Made by a program: the position numbers and the translations under genes. The notes beneath the pieces are model-generated. The model did not search any database. It saw only the letters and a program-made list of their open reading frames with translations, and had not been told where the DNA came from. Positions 43,981 through 52,165 of a stretch of DNA of 64,000 bases are shown one piece after another. Numbering within the stretch: position 1 is the stretch's first letter; each line of letters begins with the position of its first letter. Source of the stretch: Gemmatimonadaceae bacterium (lineage in GTDB: Bacteria > Gemmatimonadota > Gemmatimonadetes > Gemmatimonadales > Gemmatimonadaceae); contig JAICWO010000005.1 in assembly GCA_025934775.1 (NCBI GenBank), positions 124,001 through 188,000 on the forward strand, written 5' to 3'.

Positions 43981-44967
43981 ATGTCCGACCAAGCCCCTCA
44001 TGCTGGCGCAGGCACCGCGAGCACCGACGAGCAGGCGCGAGTCGCCGAGTTCGAGGCACGCATCGCGCGCGGCGAAAGCATCGAGCCCAAGGACTGGATG
44101 CCCGAACGCTATCGCCGCCAGCTCACCCGGATGATGTCGCAGCACGCGCACTCCGAGATCGTCGGCATGCTGCCGGAGGGGAACTGGATTACCCGGGCCC
44201 CGAGTCTGCGGCGCAAGCTCGCGCTCCTCGCCAAGGTCCAGGACGAAGCCGGCCACGGCCTCTACATCTACTGCGGCACCGAGACCCTCGGCACCGACCG
44301 GCAAGAGCTCGTTCAGCAACTGCTCGACGGCACGGCGAAGTACTCGAGCATCTTCAACTATCCAACGCTCACCTGGGCCGATATTGGCTGTATCGGCTGG
44401 TTCGTGGACGGCGCGGCGATCGTGAATCAGACCATGCTCGCGCACGCCAGCTACGGCCCGTACGCCAGGGCCATGGTTCGCATCTGCAAGGAAGAGAACT
44501 TTCATAAGCGTCAGGGCTACGAGATCATGGCAACCCTCGCCGGCGGCACGCCCGCGCAGCGCGCCATGGCGCAGGACGCCGTGAACCGCTGGTGGTGGCC
44601 GTCGCTCATGATGTTCGGCCCGCATGACAAGGACTCGTCCAACTCCGACGAGCTGATGCGCTGGGGCGTGAAGCGGAAGAGCAATGACGAGCTGCGGCAG
44701 CGGTTCGTGAATCTCACCGTCGCGCAGGCGAAAGCGGTCGATCTCACGCTCCCCGATCCCGACCTCCGATATAATGAGGAAACTGAGAACTGGGAGTTCG
44801 GCGCGATCGATTGGGACGAGTTCTGGCGCGTCGTGAAGGGCGACGGACCGTGCAACCGCGAGCGGCTCGCCGCGCGCCGCACGGCGCACGAGGATGGCGC
44901 GTGGGTGCGCCGTGCCGCCGCCGCGTACGCCGCCAAGCGCGCTCCGATGTCCGAAGCGGCGGACTGA
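43981..44967 (+). CDS. paaA: phenylacetyl-CoA epoxidase subunit PaaA
   Basis: A 328-residue catalytic di-iron subunit of the ring-1,2-epoxidase. Iron ligands lie in [19 protein letters not shown] and [14 protein letters not shown], and the conserved [20 protein letters not shown] and [20 protein letters not shown] are present. A GGAG site precedes the ATG. It opens the paaABCD group. No clear promoter or PaaR/PaaX site was found in the 200-base gap upstream, although a TAAATT element is at 43925-43930. Confidence 0.97.
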   Translation: MSDQAPHAGAGTASTDEQARVAEFEARIARGESIEPKDWMPERYRRQLTRMMSQHAHSEIVGMLPEGNWITRAPSLRRKLALLAKVQDEAGHGLYIYCGTETLGTDRQELVQQLLDGTAKYSSIFNYPTLTWADIGCIGWFVDGAAIVNQTMLAHASYGPYARAMVRICKEENFHKRQGYEIMATLAGGTPAQRAMAQDAVNRWWWPSLMMFGPHDKDSSNSDELMRWGVKRKSNDELRQRFVNLTVAQAKAVDLTLPDPDLRYNEETENWEFGAIDWDEFWRVVKGDGPCNRERLAARRTAHEDGAWVRRAAAAYAAKRAPMSEAAD

Positions 44968-44977
44968 GCCAACGACC

Positions 44978-45304
44978 ATGGCAAATCAGCACGACACCAC
45001 GACCACCGGCGACGCGGCCGCGGATTCGCAGTGGCCGCTCTGGGAGGTCTTTCTCCAGCCGCCCAAGGGCGAGCCGCACCAGCATGCGGGCAGCGTCCAC
45101 GCGACGACCGCCGAGCAGGCGCTCCAGAACGCGCGCGACGTCTACTCGCGCCGGGGCGAAGCGGTGAGTATTTGGGTCGTCCCGTCGGTCGCGATCACCG
45201 CGTCGACGCCGGAAGACATGGGGCCGTTCTTCGATCCCGGCAACGACAAGCCGTACCGGCACCCGCAGTTCTACAAAGTGCCGCGTGGCGTGAGGGTTTT
45301 CTGA
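44978..45304 (+). CDS. paaB: phenylacetyl-CoA epoxidase subunit PaaB
   Basis: A 108-residue structural subunit: WPLWEVFLQPPKGEPHQHAG, VHATTAEQALQNARDVYSRR, GEAVSIWVVPSVAITASTPE and the C-terminal HPQFYKVPRGV. It bridges the epoxidase heterodimers. It starts 10 bases after paaA. A palindromic repeat separates it from paaC. Confidence 0.95.
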   Translation: MANQHDTTTTGDAAADSQWPLWEVFLQPPKGEPHQHAGSVHATTAEQALQNARDVYSRRGEAVSIWVVPSVAITASTPEDMGPFFDPGNDKPYRHPQFYKVPRGVRVF

Positions 45305-45334
45305 TGCGGTGTCACGCCGGGCGCGCGACTCGTT

Positions 45335-45446
45335 GTCATCCCGAGCGAGCGAAGCGAGTCGAGGGATCTGGGCTCGTTGCGAGCTGGATCGCGCAACGAG
45401 CCCGGATCCCTCGACTTCCGCGCTTCGCGCCTGCGCTCGGGATGAC
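45335..45446. repeat. solo palindromic repeat, family 1
   Basis: The outer arm GTCATCCCGAGCGAGCGAAG runs inward through TCGAGGGATCTGGGCTCGTTGCG; the opposite arm (CGCAACGAGCCCGGATCCCTCGA to GCTCGGGATGAC) is its complement, with a nine-base loop AGCTGGATC. It lies inside the paa operon, between paaB and paaC, so it does not act as a complete terminator. The element is a near-copy of 56185-56296 and has the same arms as the GIY-YIG element at 52993-53405. Confidence 0.9.
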
Positions 45447-45461
45447 CGTGGGTCGCCCCCA

Positions 45462-46214
45462 ATGACCGCTCCTCTGTTCGTCCACCTCCTCCGCCTGGCG
45501 GACGATCGCCTCGTCCTCGGCCACCGCACGTCGGAGTGGTGCGGCCACGGTCCGATTCTCGAGGAAGACATCGCGCTCGCCAACATCGCGCTCGATCAGA
45601 TTGGCGAAGCATCGCTGTTCCTCAAGCTCGCCGGAGCGCTCGAGGGCCAGGAGCGCGACGAGGACGCCCTCGCCTATTTCCGCGAGGCGATCGATTACCG
45701 GAACGCGCTCCTCGTCGAGCTGCCGAACGGCGACTTCGGCTTCACGATCGTTCGGCAATTCTTTTTCAGCGTATTCTCATTGCTCCAGATGCGGGCGCTG
45801 AAATCCAGCACGAATCAGGATCTCGCGGGGATCGCCGCCAAGGCGGAGAAGGAAGCCACGTACCACGTGCGTCACTGCGCGCAGTGGGTCGTCACGCTCG
45901 GCGACGGCACGGCCGAGAGCCACGCGCGGGCGCAGGCGGCCGTCGACGAGCTCTGGCGCTACACTGGCGAGCTCTTTCTCGCCGACGACATCGATCGCGA
46001 GGTTGCCGCCGCGGGGGTTGGCGTGGATCCGAGCACGTTGCAATCGGAGTGGAGCGCGCAGGTCGGTCGCGTGCTTCGCGAAGCGACGCTCACCACGCCA
46101 GACGTAAAGTTCATGCAGCGCGGCGGCCGCGCGGGCAAGCACACCGAGCACCTCGGCCACATGCTCTCCGAGATGCAGATTCTCGCGCGCTCGCATCCGG
46201 GGGCGACGTGGTAA
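45462..46214 (+). CDS. paaC: phenylacetyl-CoA epoxidase subunit PaaC
   Basis: A 250-residue ferritin-like partner of PaaA: LADDRLVLGHRTSEWCGHGP, ILEEDIALANIALDQIGEAS, AYFREAIDYRNALLVELPNG and EKEATYHVRHCAQWVVTLGDG are conserved. The ATG at 45462 is the family start; frames running further upstream translate the palindromic repeat. Its stop is overlapped by paaD. Confidence 0.96.
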   Translation: MTAPLFVHLLRLADDRLVLGHRTSEWCGHGPILEEDIALANIALDQIGEASLFLKLAGALEGQERDEDALAYFREAIDYRNALLVELPNGDFGFTIVRQFFFSVFSLLQMRALKSSTNQDLAGIAAKAEKEATYHVRHCAQWVVTLGDGTAESHARAQAAVDELWRYTGELFLADDIDREVAAAGVGVDPSTLQSEWSAQVGRVLREATLTTPDVKFMQRGGRAGKHTEHLGHMLSEMQILARSHPGATW

Positions 46215-46711
46215 TCCGCGCCGTGCCAACGCGCGACGAGTTATACGCGATCCTCGACACGGTGAAGGATCCCGAGGTGCCGGTATTGAGCGTCGTCGAG
46301 CTCGGGATCGTGCGCGACGCCGTGGCCGATGCGTCTGGCGTCACGGTGACGGTCACGCCGACGTACTCCGGCTGTCCCGCGATGCGCGAGATTGAAGCGG
46401 CCATTCGCGCTGCCTTGGAAGAGCATGCGCTCGGGCCGGTGACGGTTCGGACGACGTACACGCCAGCCTGGACGACGGATTGGATTGGGGCGGACGCGCG
46501 CGCAAAACTCGAAGCGTACGGGATCGCGCCACCGGGCCGCGCCGACGCCGACGTGCTCGTGCCGCTCGGCCGGCGAGTCGCGTCGATTCAGTGTCCGTAC
46601 TGCAAGTCGACGCACACCGAACGGAAGAGCGAGTTCGGCTCGACCGCGTGCAAGTCGATCTGGTTTTGCCGCGATTGCCGCCAGCCGTTCGAGGAGTTCA
46701 AGGCGATCTGA
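46208..46711 (+). CDS. paaD: phenylacetyl-CoA epoxidase maturation factor PaaD
   Basis: A 167-residue MIP18/DUF59 protein with a zinc ribbon. DTVKDPEVPVLSVVELGIVR and VTPTYSGCPAMREIEAAI are the DUF59 part; CPYCKSTHTERKSEFGSTAC and WFCRDCRQPFEEFKAI are the C-terminal Cys-rich part. It is needed for cofactor assembly of the epoxidase. Start is GTG 46208, overlapping the paaC stop by seven bases, or possibly GTG 46223. No paaE reductase gene follows, which is unusual. Confidence 0.93.
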   Translation: MVIRAVPTRDELYAILDTVKDPEVPVLSVVELGIVRDAVADASGVTVTVTPTYSGCPAMREIEAAIRAALEEHALGPVTVRTTYTPAWTTDWIGADARAKLEAYGIAPPGRADADVLVPLGRRVASIQCPYCKSTHTERKSEFGSTACKSIWFCRDCRQPFEEFKAI

Positions 46712-47103
46712 TCACGAATGTTGTTCTCGCGCGCGCATCGGGTCGGTTACTCCCTTCGGGAAAACTTCTCGATTGCGCGCTGTTGCGGCCGATGACACTA
46801 TGATTGCGCGTTCGCGGAACACGGTCTGACCCGCAAACGACAGAGCTTCGGCGGGACGCTGCTGAGGCAATGTGAGTCGGTGGTTCGACGCCGCGCTCAC
46901 CGGTCACGAGGTCGCTGGACGTGACTGTCGCTTTGAAGAATTCCAGAGCACCGATCGGGACCGATACTGATCGGAAAAGGGAAGTCGATCGGGTTGGGCA
47001 CGCCCCAACGTCGAACCGATTGATCGAATCCCGCCAGCGAGGATGAGCCCCTCAGGCAGCGGCGTGCTGCTCCTGAGGGGTTTGTCATTTCCGCGATCCT
47101 CGC
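46712..47103 (+). other. non-coding interval of about 390 bases, possible sRNA or long 3' UTR
   Basis: No credible reading frame occurs on either strand. The segment ends in a strong terminator (47048-47086) about 336 bases after the paaD stop, far for a normal 3' UTR. Short complementary segments (for example GGGTTGGGCACGCCCCAAC near 47000) suggest structured RNA. I could not match it to 6S, SRP, RNase P, tmRNA or a riboswitch. The gap could hold an unrecognised sRNA. Confidence 0.35.
47048..47086 (+). terminator. intrinsic terminator downstream of paaABCD region
   Basis: CCCCTCAGG-CAGC pairs with GCTG-CCTGAGGGG (two-base bulge, five-base loop), followed by TTTGTCATTT on the plus strand. 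It also stands just beyond the stop of the convergent Lrp gene (47104). Confidence 0.85.
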
Positions 47104-47565
47104 TCAGCGCTCCGCCGGTTTCGCCGGAACCGAGGTCGTCTCCTTCACCGTCGTCAGCGCGATCGTCGTCCGCGCGCGGCTCACGCCGATCCGGTCCTTG
47201 AGCGTGACGGACAGGAACTGATCCAGGTCGCCGGTCCCGCGGCAGCGTACCTTGAGCAAATACTCATCGTCGCCGGCGATGTGGTGACACTCGACCACCT
47301 GCTCGTTGCGGGCCACCGCCTTGAGAAACGTCGTGCGCTGCGCCGTGCTGCCGACGGTGACGTGCACGAACGCGATCAATGGGTAGCCCAGCGCGTCCGC
47401 GTTCGGAATCGCGCGATAGCCCAGGATCACGCCCTGCTCCTCGAGCTTCCGCACCCGCTCGGCGGCAGCCGGCGGGGAGAGCTCGAGGTGTTCGCCGAGC
47501 TCGGTCCATGCCGTGCGACCGCGTTCCATGAGAAGGCTCAGGGCCTTGTAATCCAAATCATCCAC
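47104..47565 (-). CDS. Lrp/AsnC family transcriptional regulator
   Basis: A 153-residue protein. An N-terminal helix-turn-helix (LDYKALSLLMERGRTAWTEL, LELSPPAAAERVRKLEEQG) is followed by the RAM/AsnC domain (GYPLIAFVHVTVGSTAQRTT, HIAGDDEYLLKVRCRGTGDL). Start is GTG 47565, which gives the usual family N-terminus. Lrp-type proteins sense amino acids; located inside the phenylacetate region, this one may respond to phenylalanine or branched-chain amino acids. The regulated genes are inferred only from proximity. An inverted repeat lies 36 bases upstream. Confidence 0.88.
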   Translation of the reverse strand: MDDLDYKALSLLMERGRTAWTELGEHLELSPPAAAERVRKLEEQGVILGYRAIPNADALGYPLIAFVHVTVGSTAQRTTFLKAVARNEQVVECHHIAGDDEYLLKVRCRGTGDLDQFLSVTLKDRIGVSRARTTIALTTVKETTSVPAKPAER

Positions 47566-47600
47566 GGCGAATCGCTTAATAAAGCAAGGTTATTGACGAG

Positions 47601-47615
47601 ATTGCCTTTTGCAAT
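47601..47615. promoter_or_regulatory. inverted repeat in the Lrp upstream region
   Basis: ATTGC-CTTTT-GCAAT is a perfect five-base inverted repeat in a locally A+T-rich stretch, between the divergent Lrp gene (start 47565) and the small gene at 47718. Length and symmetry fit an Lrp/AsnC-type site, so it may be an autoregulatory operator. Confidence 0.4.
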
Positions 47616-47717
47616 TAAGATGACGAGCATAGTTCACAATCGTTTCAAGCGCGATTCGCCGATGTGACCTTCGAAAGCAAGGTGATCGGCGCCACCCACT
47701 CCACAGAGAGGAGCGAG

Positions 47718-47978
47718 ATGGTCGATTCGCTGCGCGATTTCTTCAATGCGTGGACGCGCCGCATCCTGCGGCGCCCGGACAGCTCGCCGCGGGAGCTGTA
47801 TCTCGATGCGCTGGACCGATGCATTCGGGTCCCGAATCCGCATCCGGTGCATCCGGCGGACTCGGGGCGCGGCCTATGGGCCGACGTCGCCCCTGAAATC
47901 GTCGTGATGCACGATCACGCGGTCGGTCGCTCGATCAACCGACCGCGCGATGCCTCGACGGTCGCGTGGCCTGACTGA
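47718..47978 (+). CDS. small hypothetical protein
   Basis: An 86-residue protein (MVDSLRDFFNAWTRRILRRP...). The ATG at 47718 is fixed by a strong AGAGAGGAG ribosome site immediately upstream. It has a basic N-terminal helix, no signal peptide and no recognised domain. It is divergent from the Lrp gene and convergent with the secreted protein gene at 48005. The ribosome site is the best evidence that it is real. Confidence 0.5.
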   Translation: MVDSLRDFFNAWTRRILRRPDSSPRELYLDALDRCIRVPNPHPVHPADSGRGLWADVAPEIVVMHDHAVGRSINRPRDASTVAWPD

Positions 47979-48004
47979 TTGCGGTCGCGCGCGACCGTCT
48001 GCCG

Positions 48005-48907
48005 TTATTGCGGCTTCGGCACCCGGCGAACGTTCATCGTCACGTCCTGACAGCCGGTGCCGGCAATCGGAATTGCCGTCAGCGTGAGCTCGCGAACTCC
48101 GATGCTGTCGGGACGGGTCCACATGCGGCGGGCGCCGTTCGCCGCCGCGCCCTGGCGCCAGCCGGAGTCGCCGAGCTCCTTGGCGAATTGTTCGAGCAAT
48201 TGGCCCGGCGAGAGCGTGGTCTCGAGGCGTTCGCTCGTTCCGGTCATGCCGGTCGAGATCGTGCTCGCGCCGAAGCACGCGCGCCCGTTCATGGTCGAGC
48301 CGAGCGGATTCTCGAGGGCGGGGAGCAGCGTCGTCGTCGACGTTGGCAGGCGGACGAAGGCCGACCGCGTGGTGCAACGTCCGCCGAAGTTCGTGACGGT
48401 GGCGAGGATCTGCATGCCACCCGGCGTCGGCATGGGCGTGATCTGCAGCGACTGACCGACGTGACAGTACTCCAGGCCCGACGCGCCGCCGTAGGCGCCC
48501 CCTGACGGCATGAAGCCCCACCCTCGCATGTCTTCGATGGTCGGCGGCGGGGTCCAGCCGAGCTTTGGCTGCTCGCGCGTGTAGGTCGCGCGCACCTCCT
48601 CGATCGACATACCGGGTACGACGAACGCGACGGTCGTTCCGCTGCTCGCGCTCACACCGCCGAGCACCCGCGCGTTGCTCGGGACGTAGAGGAATGGAGC
48701 GAGCGATGCCGGAATGCGTCCGATCGTGAACTCGGGCCTCAGCCCGCCGAATTGCGATTGACGGAGCAGCGCTTCGACCAGCTCACGAGGAATCGAATCC
48801 GGCGACCCCGAGCTCCGCGATGACGGCTGGGCGGCGAGGACCGAGGCGGCGAGAGCGAGCATCGAGCATGCTCCAGCCCACGACAATGTGCTGATGCGCA
48901 TGCTCAC
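48005..48907 (-). CDS. secreted hypothetical protein (paralogue A)
   Basis: A 300-residue protein with a signal peptide (ISTLSWAGACSMLALAASVLA). Start is GTG 48907 in a GTGA overlap with the preceding gene, or ATG 48901. It begins PRELVEALLRQSQFGG and ends with SGWRQGAAANGARRMWTRPD, then LTLTAIPIAGTGCQDVTMNV. The same layout (N-terminal helix, single Cys pairs, GW...R...TR.DS near the end) occurs in the neighbour, so they are paralogues. No known family recognised; probably periplasmic or surface. Confidence 0.75.
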   Translation of the reverse strand: MSMRISTLSWAGACSMLALAASVLAAQPSSRSSGSPDSIPRELVEALLRQSQFGGLRPEFTIGRIPASLAPFLYVPSNARVLGGVSASSGTTVAFVVPGMSIEEVRATYTREQPKLGWTPPPTIEDMRGWGFMPSGGAYGGASGLEYCHVGQSLQITPMPTPGGMQILATVTNFGGRCTTRSAFVRLPTSTTTLLPALENPLGSTMNGRACFGASTISTGMTGTSERLETTLSPGQLLEQFAKELGDSGWRQGAAANGARRMWTRPDSIGVRELTLTAIPIAGTGCQDVTMNVRRVPKPQ

Positions 48908-49815
48908 CGGCTCCTGATCGTGTAGACGTCGAGCGTGCCTTCGCGGCAGCCAGGCGCGGCTGGACTGACGCCGATCGTCAGGGCCGCGATCTGCTTCGCG
49001 CCGCTGGAGTCCGTGCGCGTGTACAGCCGTCGCGCGAGCGGTCCGTCGGGCATCGGCGACCAGCCCTGCGTCTCGAGCTGCTTGCCATAGTGATTGGCGA
49101 GCGCACTGGCGTCCATCGCCGTGGAGAGGCGCGTCTGAGAATGCTCTGATGAGAAGCTATTGATGCATTCGACGCCCGACGACGTGTTGGGCGGATCGTA
49201 GATCCGGGGGAGCGGCGAGGTTGGCACCGGCGGACGGAGACCTCGCGGCGGGAGCGACGCCTCGAAGGCGCAGCCTGCCGCGGCGGGAACGATCTCGATG
49301 CGCAGCAGGGTCATCGCGTCCGGACTCCGGTGGGCGGAGATGAGCGCTTCGATCGACTGATGACAGAACGTCGTTGGCGGCCCGGCGGGCGGCGCAGGCC
49401 GAAACCCGCCGGACTGCAGCGGGCCAAGCGACGCGGTCAGTCGCATCAGCGACACACCCGGCCATTTCTGGCGCGTGTACTCCAGCGCGACGAGCCGAAG
49501 CACCGAGTCGGCGGGCAGCGGTGACGTCGCGAACGCATAGGCGCGCGAGCCGGCGACGACGGAGCCGATGACGTGCATCGACGGCGGCATGAAGATGCGA
49601 TCGTCGAGTCCCGGCGCGACCTGGTCCGGCATGAAGCTCACGAGCGCGGCGCTGTCAGCCGGGACGGTCGTGCGAACGAACGCCGCGGCGAGCTCGGTCG
49701 GAATCGCCGCGGCAGCGGCGGACTGCTGGGCGACGGCGGCTAGACGGGCCAGGCACAACGCGACGAGCGCGATGACCGCGGTTCGCCGCAGGAACACGAA
49801 TCGTTCGGATGCCAC
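48904..49815 (-). CDS. secreted hypothetical protein (paralogue B)
   Basis: A 303-residue protein starting at GTG 49815 with GGAG seven bases upstream; the signal peptide is TAVIALVALCLARLAAVAQ. It opens PTELAAAFVRTTVPADSAAL and ends with QGWSPMPDGPLARRLYTRTD, IGVSPAAPGCREGTLDVYTI, matching paralogue A in position and pattern. The two genes overlap by four bases and form an operon. Function unknown. Confidence 0.75.
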   Translation of the reverse strand: MASERFVFLRRTAVIALVALCLARLAAVAQQSAAAAAIPTELAAAFVRTTVPADSAALVSFMPDQVAPGLDDRIFMPPSMHVIGSVVAGSRAYAFATSPLPADSVLRLVALEYTRQKWPGVSLMRLTASLGPLQSGGFRPAPPAGPPTTFCHQSIEALISAHRSPDAMTLLRIEIVPAAAGCAFEASLPPRGLRPPVPTSPLPRIYDPPNTSSGVECINSFSSEHSQTRLSTAMDASALANHYGKQLETQGWSPMPDGPLARRLYTRTDSSGAKQIAALTIGVSPAAPGCREGTLDVYTIRSR

Positions 49816-49906
49816 GTACGTCTCCGGGCAAGGGCGGAAGGGCCGCGCGTGTCGGCGGCCGACAACCTTACCCGGAGATTAGATTTTTAGCAAGACTGTT
49901 CTTCGA

Positions 49907-52054
49907 TCAACTCCGTAGCAGCTCCTCGATGCGGTCGGCGATCCGATCCACGCTCGGAAGCACGACGTCGAGGAGCACCGGGTGATACGGCATCGGAACG
50001 TCCGCCACGGCGATCCGGTCGACCGGCGCATCCAGAAACCAGAAAGCGTCCTTCGCGAGCGTCGCCGCGATCTCCGCGCCGAAACCGGCCGTGAGATTAT
50101 CTTCATGCACGATCGCGCAACGTCCCGTCTTGCGCACGGAGGCGAGCACGCGGTCGCGGTCCCACGGCGCGATCGTGCGGAGGTCGAGCAGCTCCACGCG
50201 ATCGCCGAATCGCGCGGCCGCCTCGAGGCACCGATGCACGAACGCGCCCCACGTGACCAGCGTGACATCGGTGCCCTCACGAAGCACGCGCGCGCGACCG
50301 AATGGGATGACGTAGTCGTCGCCCGGATAGTGCGCGCTGCCGTCGCTCGTCATGAGCAGCGATCGGTGCTCGAAGAAGATCGTGGGGTTCGGGCTGCGCA
50401 TCGCGGTGCGCAGCAGTCCGACCGCGTCGGCGGCGTTCGACGGAATCGCGACCTGCCAGCCGTATGCGTGCGCGAAGCGGACCTCGTCGCTCAGACTGTG
50501 CCAGGGATCGCCGACGTCTTTGCCGAAGCCGCCGGGCATGCGCACGACGATCGGCGCGGCGAACCGATTGGCGGTTCGCCAGCGGAGCGTGCCGCAGTTG
50601 TTGAGCTGCTCCGTCGCGGGATCCGCATATTTGCGAAATTGAATCTCCGCCACCGGCATGAGTCCCGCGATCGCCATGCCGACCGAGCGGCCGATGATCC
50701 CTTCCTCGGAGAGGCTCGTGTCGAAGACGCGCTTTTCACCGAACTGCTTCTGCAGTCCTTCCGTCACGAGGTGCACGCCGCCCTTGCGACCGACGTCTTC
50801 GCCGAAGACCAACGCCTTGGGATTCACCTCGAGCTCGCGTCGCAGCGTGCGGCGCACGGCCTCGGCGAACCGCACGACCTCGCCCGATTCGTCCGCGTGC
50901 TGGCGACCGTTGAGCGACGCGCGTTCGTCGCGCGACAAGCCGCCCATCGCTTCCGGCGAGCCTGGCGTGTCGTCGGCGTAGACCCAACGCGAGACCGTCG
51001 ACGGATCTGGATTCGGCCGCGCGCGCGCGGCGTCGAGCGCCTGCTGCACGTCACCGGCGACCTTCGCTTCGAGCTCGCTCCATTCGGAGTCCGAGATGAG
51101 CGCCGGAACGAGGTGCGCGCGAAGCCGCGGCAGCGGATCGCGCTCGAGGTCCGCCGCGATCTCCTCGTCGGTTCGATATCCGCGTTGGTTGTCGGGGCCC
51201 GAGTGGCTCGAGAGGCGCGGCACAGTGAGGCGAACGAGCGCCGGCCCGCGGCCGCTTCGCACATGTTCCATGCACTCCGCGAGCAGTGCGGCGGCCTGCG
51301 CGGGATCGCAGCCGTCGCCCTCGCGAACGAACAGGTTGGAGAATGACGCGAGATTTCGCGCGATGTCGCCGCCGGGCGTTTGCATGTCGCCGCGCACCGA
51401 GATGCCGAGGCCGTTGTCCTCGACGTAGAAGAGCATCGGGAGCGAGAGCGTGGTCGCCATGGTGAGCGCGGACCAGAAGCCGTTCGTCGCGACCGAGGCT
51501 TCGCCGCCGAGCACCACGCCGATCGACTGATCCCATTCCGTCTCGCCGAGCACGTCGACGTGGTATCGAATCGCCTGGGCCCAGCCGGCGCACGGGGTGT
51601 ACTGCGAGCCGACGTCGCCCGACATCGGCAGCACGATGGGGCCGTTCGCGTTGGGCAGATTGCAGACGACGCCAATGTCGCGGCCATCACTGAATCCGCC
51701 GCTGCGGCCGAGCGGGCTCGCGAGTGCGTCTTCGATGCTCAAGCCGAGCGCGAGCAGCAGCGGACGCGACCGGTAGTACGCGCTCGCCGCGTCGTGGCGG
51801 TGATCGATCATCGATCCGAGGATCACCTGCGCGACGTCGTGTCCTCGCGCCGAGAACTGATACAGCACCTGGTGCTCGCGCGGCACGCTCGCCTTGTTCC
51901 GGTTGGTCGCTTCCTCGACTTCGTCGAGGGCGCGCGAGACGAGCGCGTCGTACGCGATACGTCGCCAGTCGAAGCGCGGATCCGGCGCCCTTGGCGTGCG
52001 AGACTTGCCGGCGGCACGTTGTTGCGAGCCGCGAGAGACGGGAAGGGTAGTCAC
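49907..52054 (-). CDS. fused alpha-beta E1 component of a 2-oxoacid dehydrogenase
   Basis: A 715-residue thiamine diphosphate enzyme with both E1 subunits in one chain. Residues about 30-370 are the alpha part (YQFSARGHDVAQVILGSMID, AYYRSRPLLLALGL, LGGEASVATNGFWSALTMAT, YVEDNGLGISVRGDMQTPGG); from about 390 it is the transketolase-like beta part (VFGEDVGRKGGVHLVTEGLQ, FDTSLSEEGIIGRSVGMAIA, PIVVRMPGGFGKDVGDPWHS, VHEDNLTAGFGAEIAATL). It is nearest to branched-chain E1. Start is GTG 52054; no other in-frame start is plausible. No E2 or E3 gene is adjacent. In this setting it might oxidise phenylpyruvate to phenylacetyl-CoA, which is inference. Confidence 0.88.
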   Translation of the reverse strand: MTTLPVSRGSQQRAAGKSRTPRAPDPRFDWRRIAYDALVSRALDEVEEATNRNKASVPREHQVLYQFSARGHDVAQVILGSMIDHRHDAASAYYRSRPLLLALGLSIEDALASPLGRSGGFSDGRDIGVVCNLPNANGPIVLPMSGDVGSQYTPCAGWAQAIRYHVDVLGETEWDQSIGVVLGGEASVATNGFWSALTMATTLSLPMLFYVEDNGLGISVRGDMQTPGGDIARNLASFSNLFVREGDGCDPAQAAALLAECMEHVRSGRGPALVRLTVPRLSSHSGPDNQRGYRTDEEIAADLERDPLPRLRAHLVPALISDSEWSELEAKVAGDVQQALDAARARPNPDPSTVSRWVYADDTPGSPEAMGGLSRDERASLNGRQHADESGEVVRFAEAVRRTLRRELEVNPKALVFGEDVGRKGGVHLVTEGLQKQFGEKRVFDTSLSEEGIIGRSVGMAIAGLMPVAEIQFRKYADPATEQLNNCGTLRWRTANRFAAPIVVRMPGGFGKDVGDPWHSLSDEVRFAHAYGWQVAIPSNAADAVGLLRTAMRSPNPTIFFEHRSLLMTSDGSAHYPGDDYVIPFGRARVLREGTDVTLVTWGAFVHRCLEAAARFGDRVELLDLRTIAPWDRDRVLASVRKTGRCAIVHEDNLTAGFGAEIAATLAKDAFWFLDAPVDRIAVADVPMPYHPVLLDVVLPSVDRIADRIEELLRS

Positions 52055-52165
52055 GCCATGTAATCTGTTCGCCGGCCGCGTTGCGGGCCAGCGCACGGCC
52101 CTGCCAATGGAGGCCCGGACGGGACTATTTTCCGCGAGCGAGACAATCACCCGGTCGAGGAGTGC

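Noticed and set aside
45309-45461. Open frames translating the palindromic repeat (SSRASEASRGIW, HPERSRVEGS-type peptides)
   Set aside because: These peptides come from the repeat on several frames and at each copy; they are not protein-coding.
46850-46910. tRNA-like sequence (GGTGGTTCGACGCC) after paaD
   Set aside because: The T-arm does not pair properly and no complementary acceptor stem occurs upstream, so it is not an intact tRNA; an attachment-site remnant cannot be supported.
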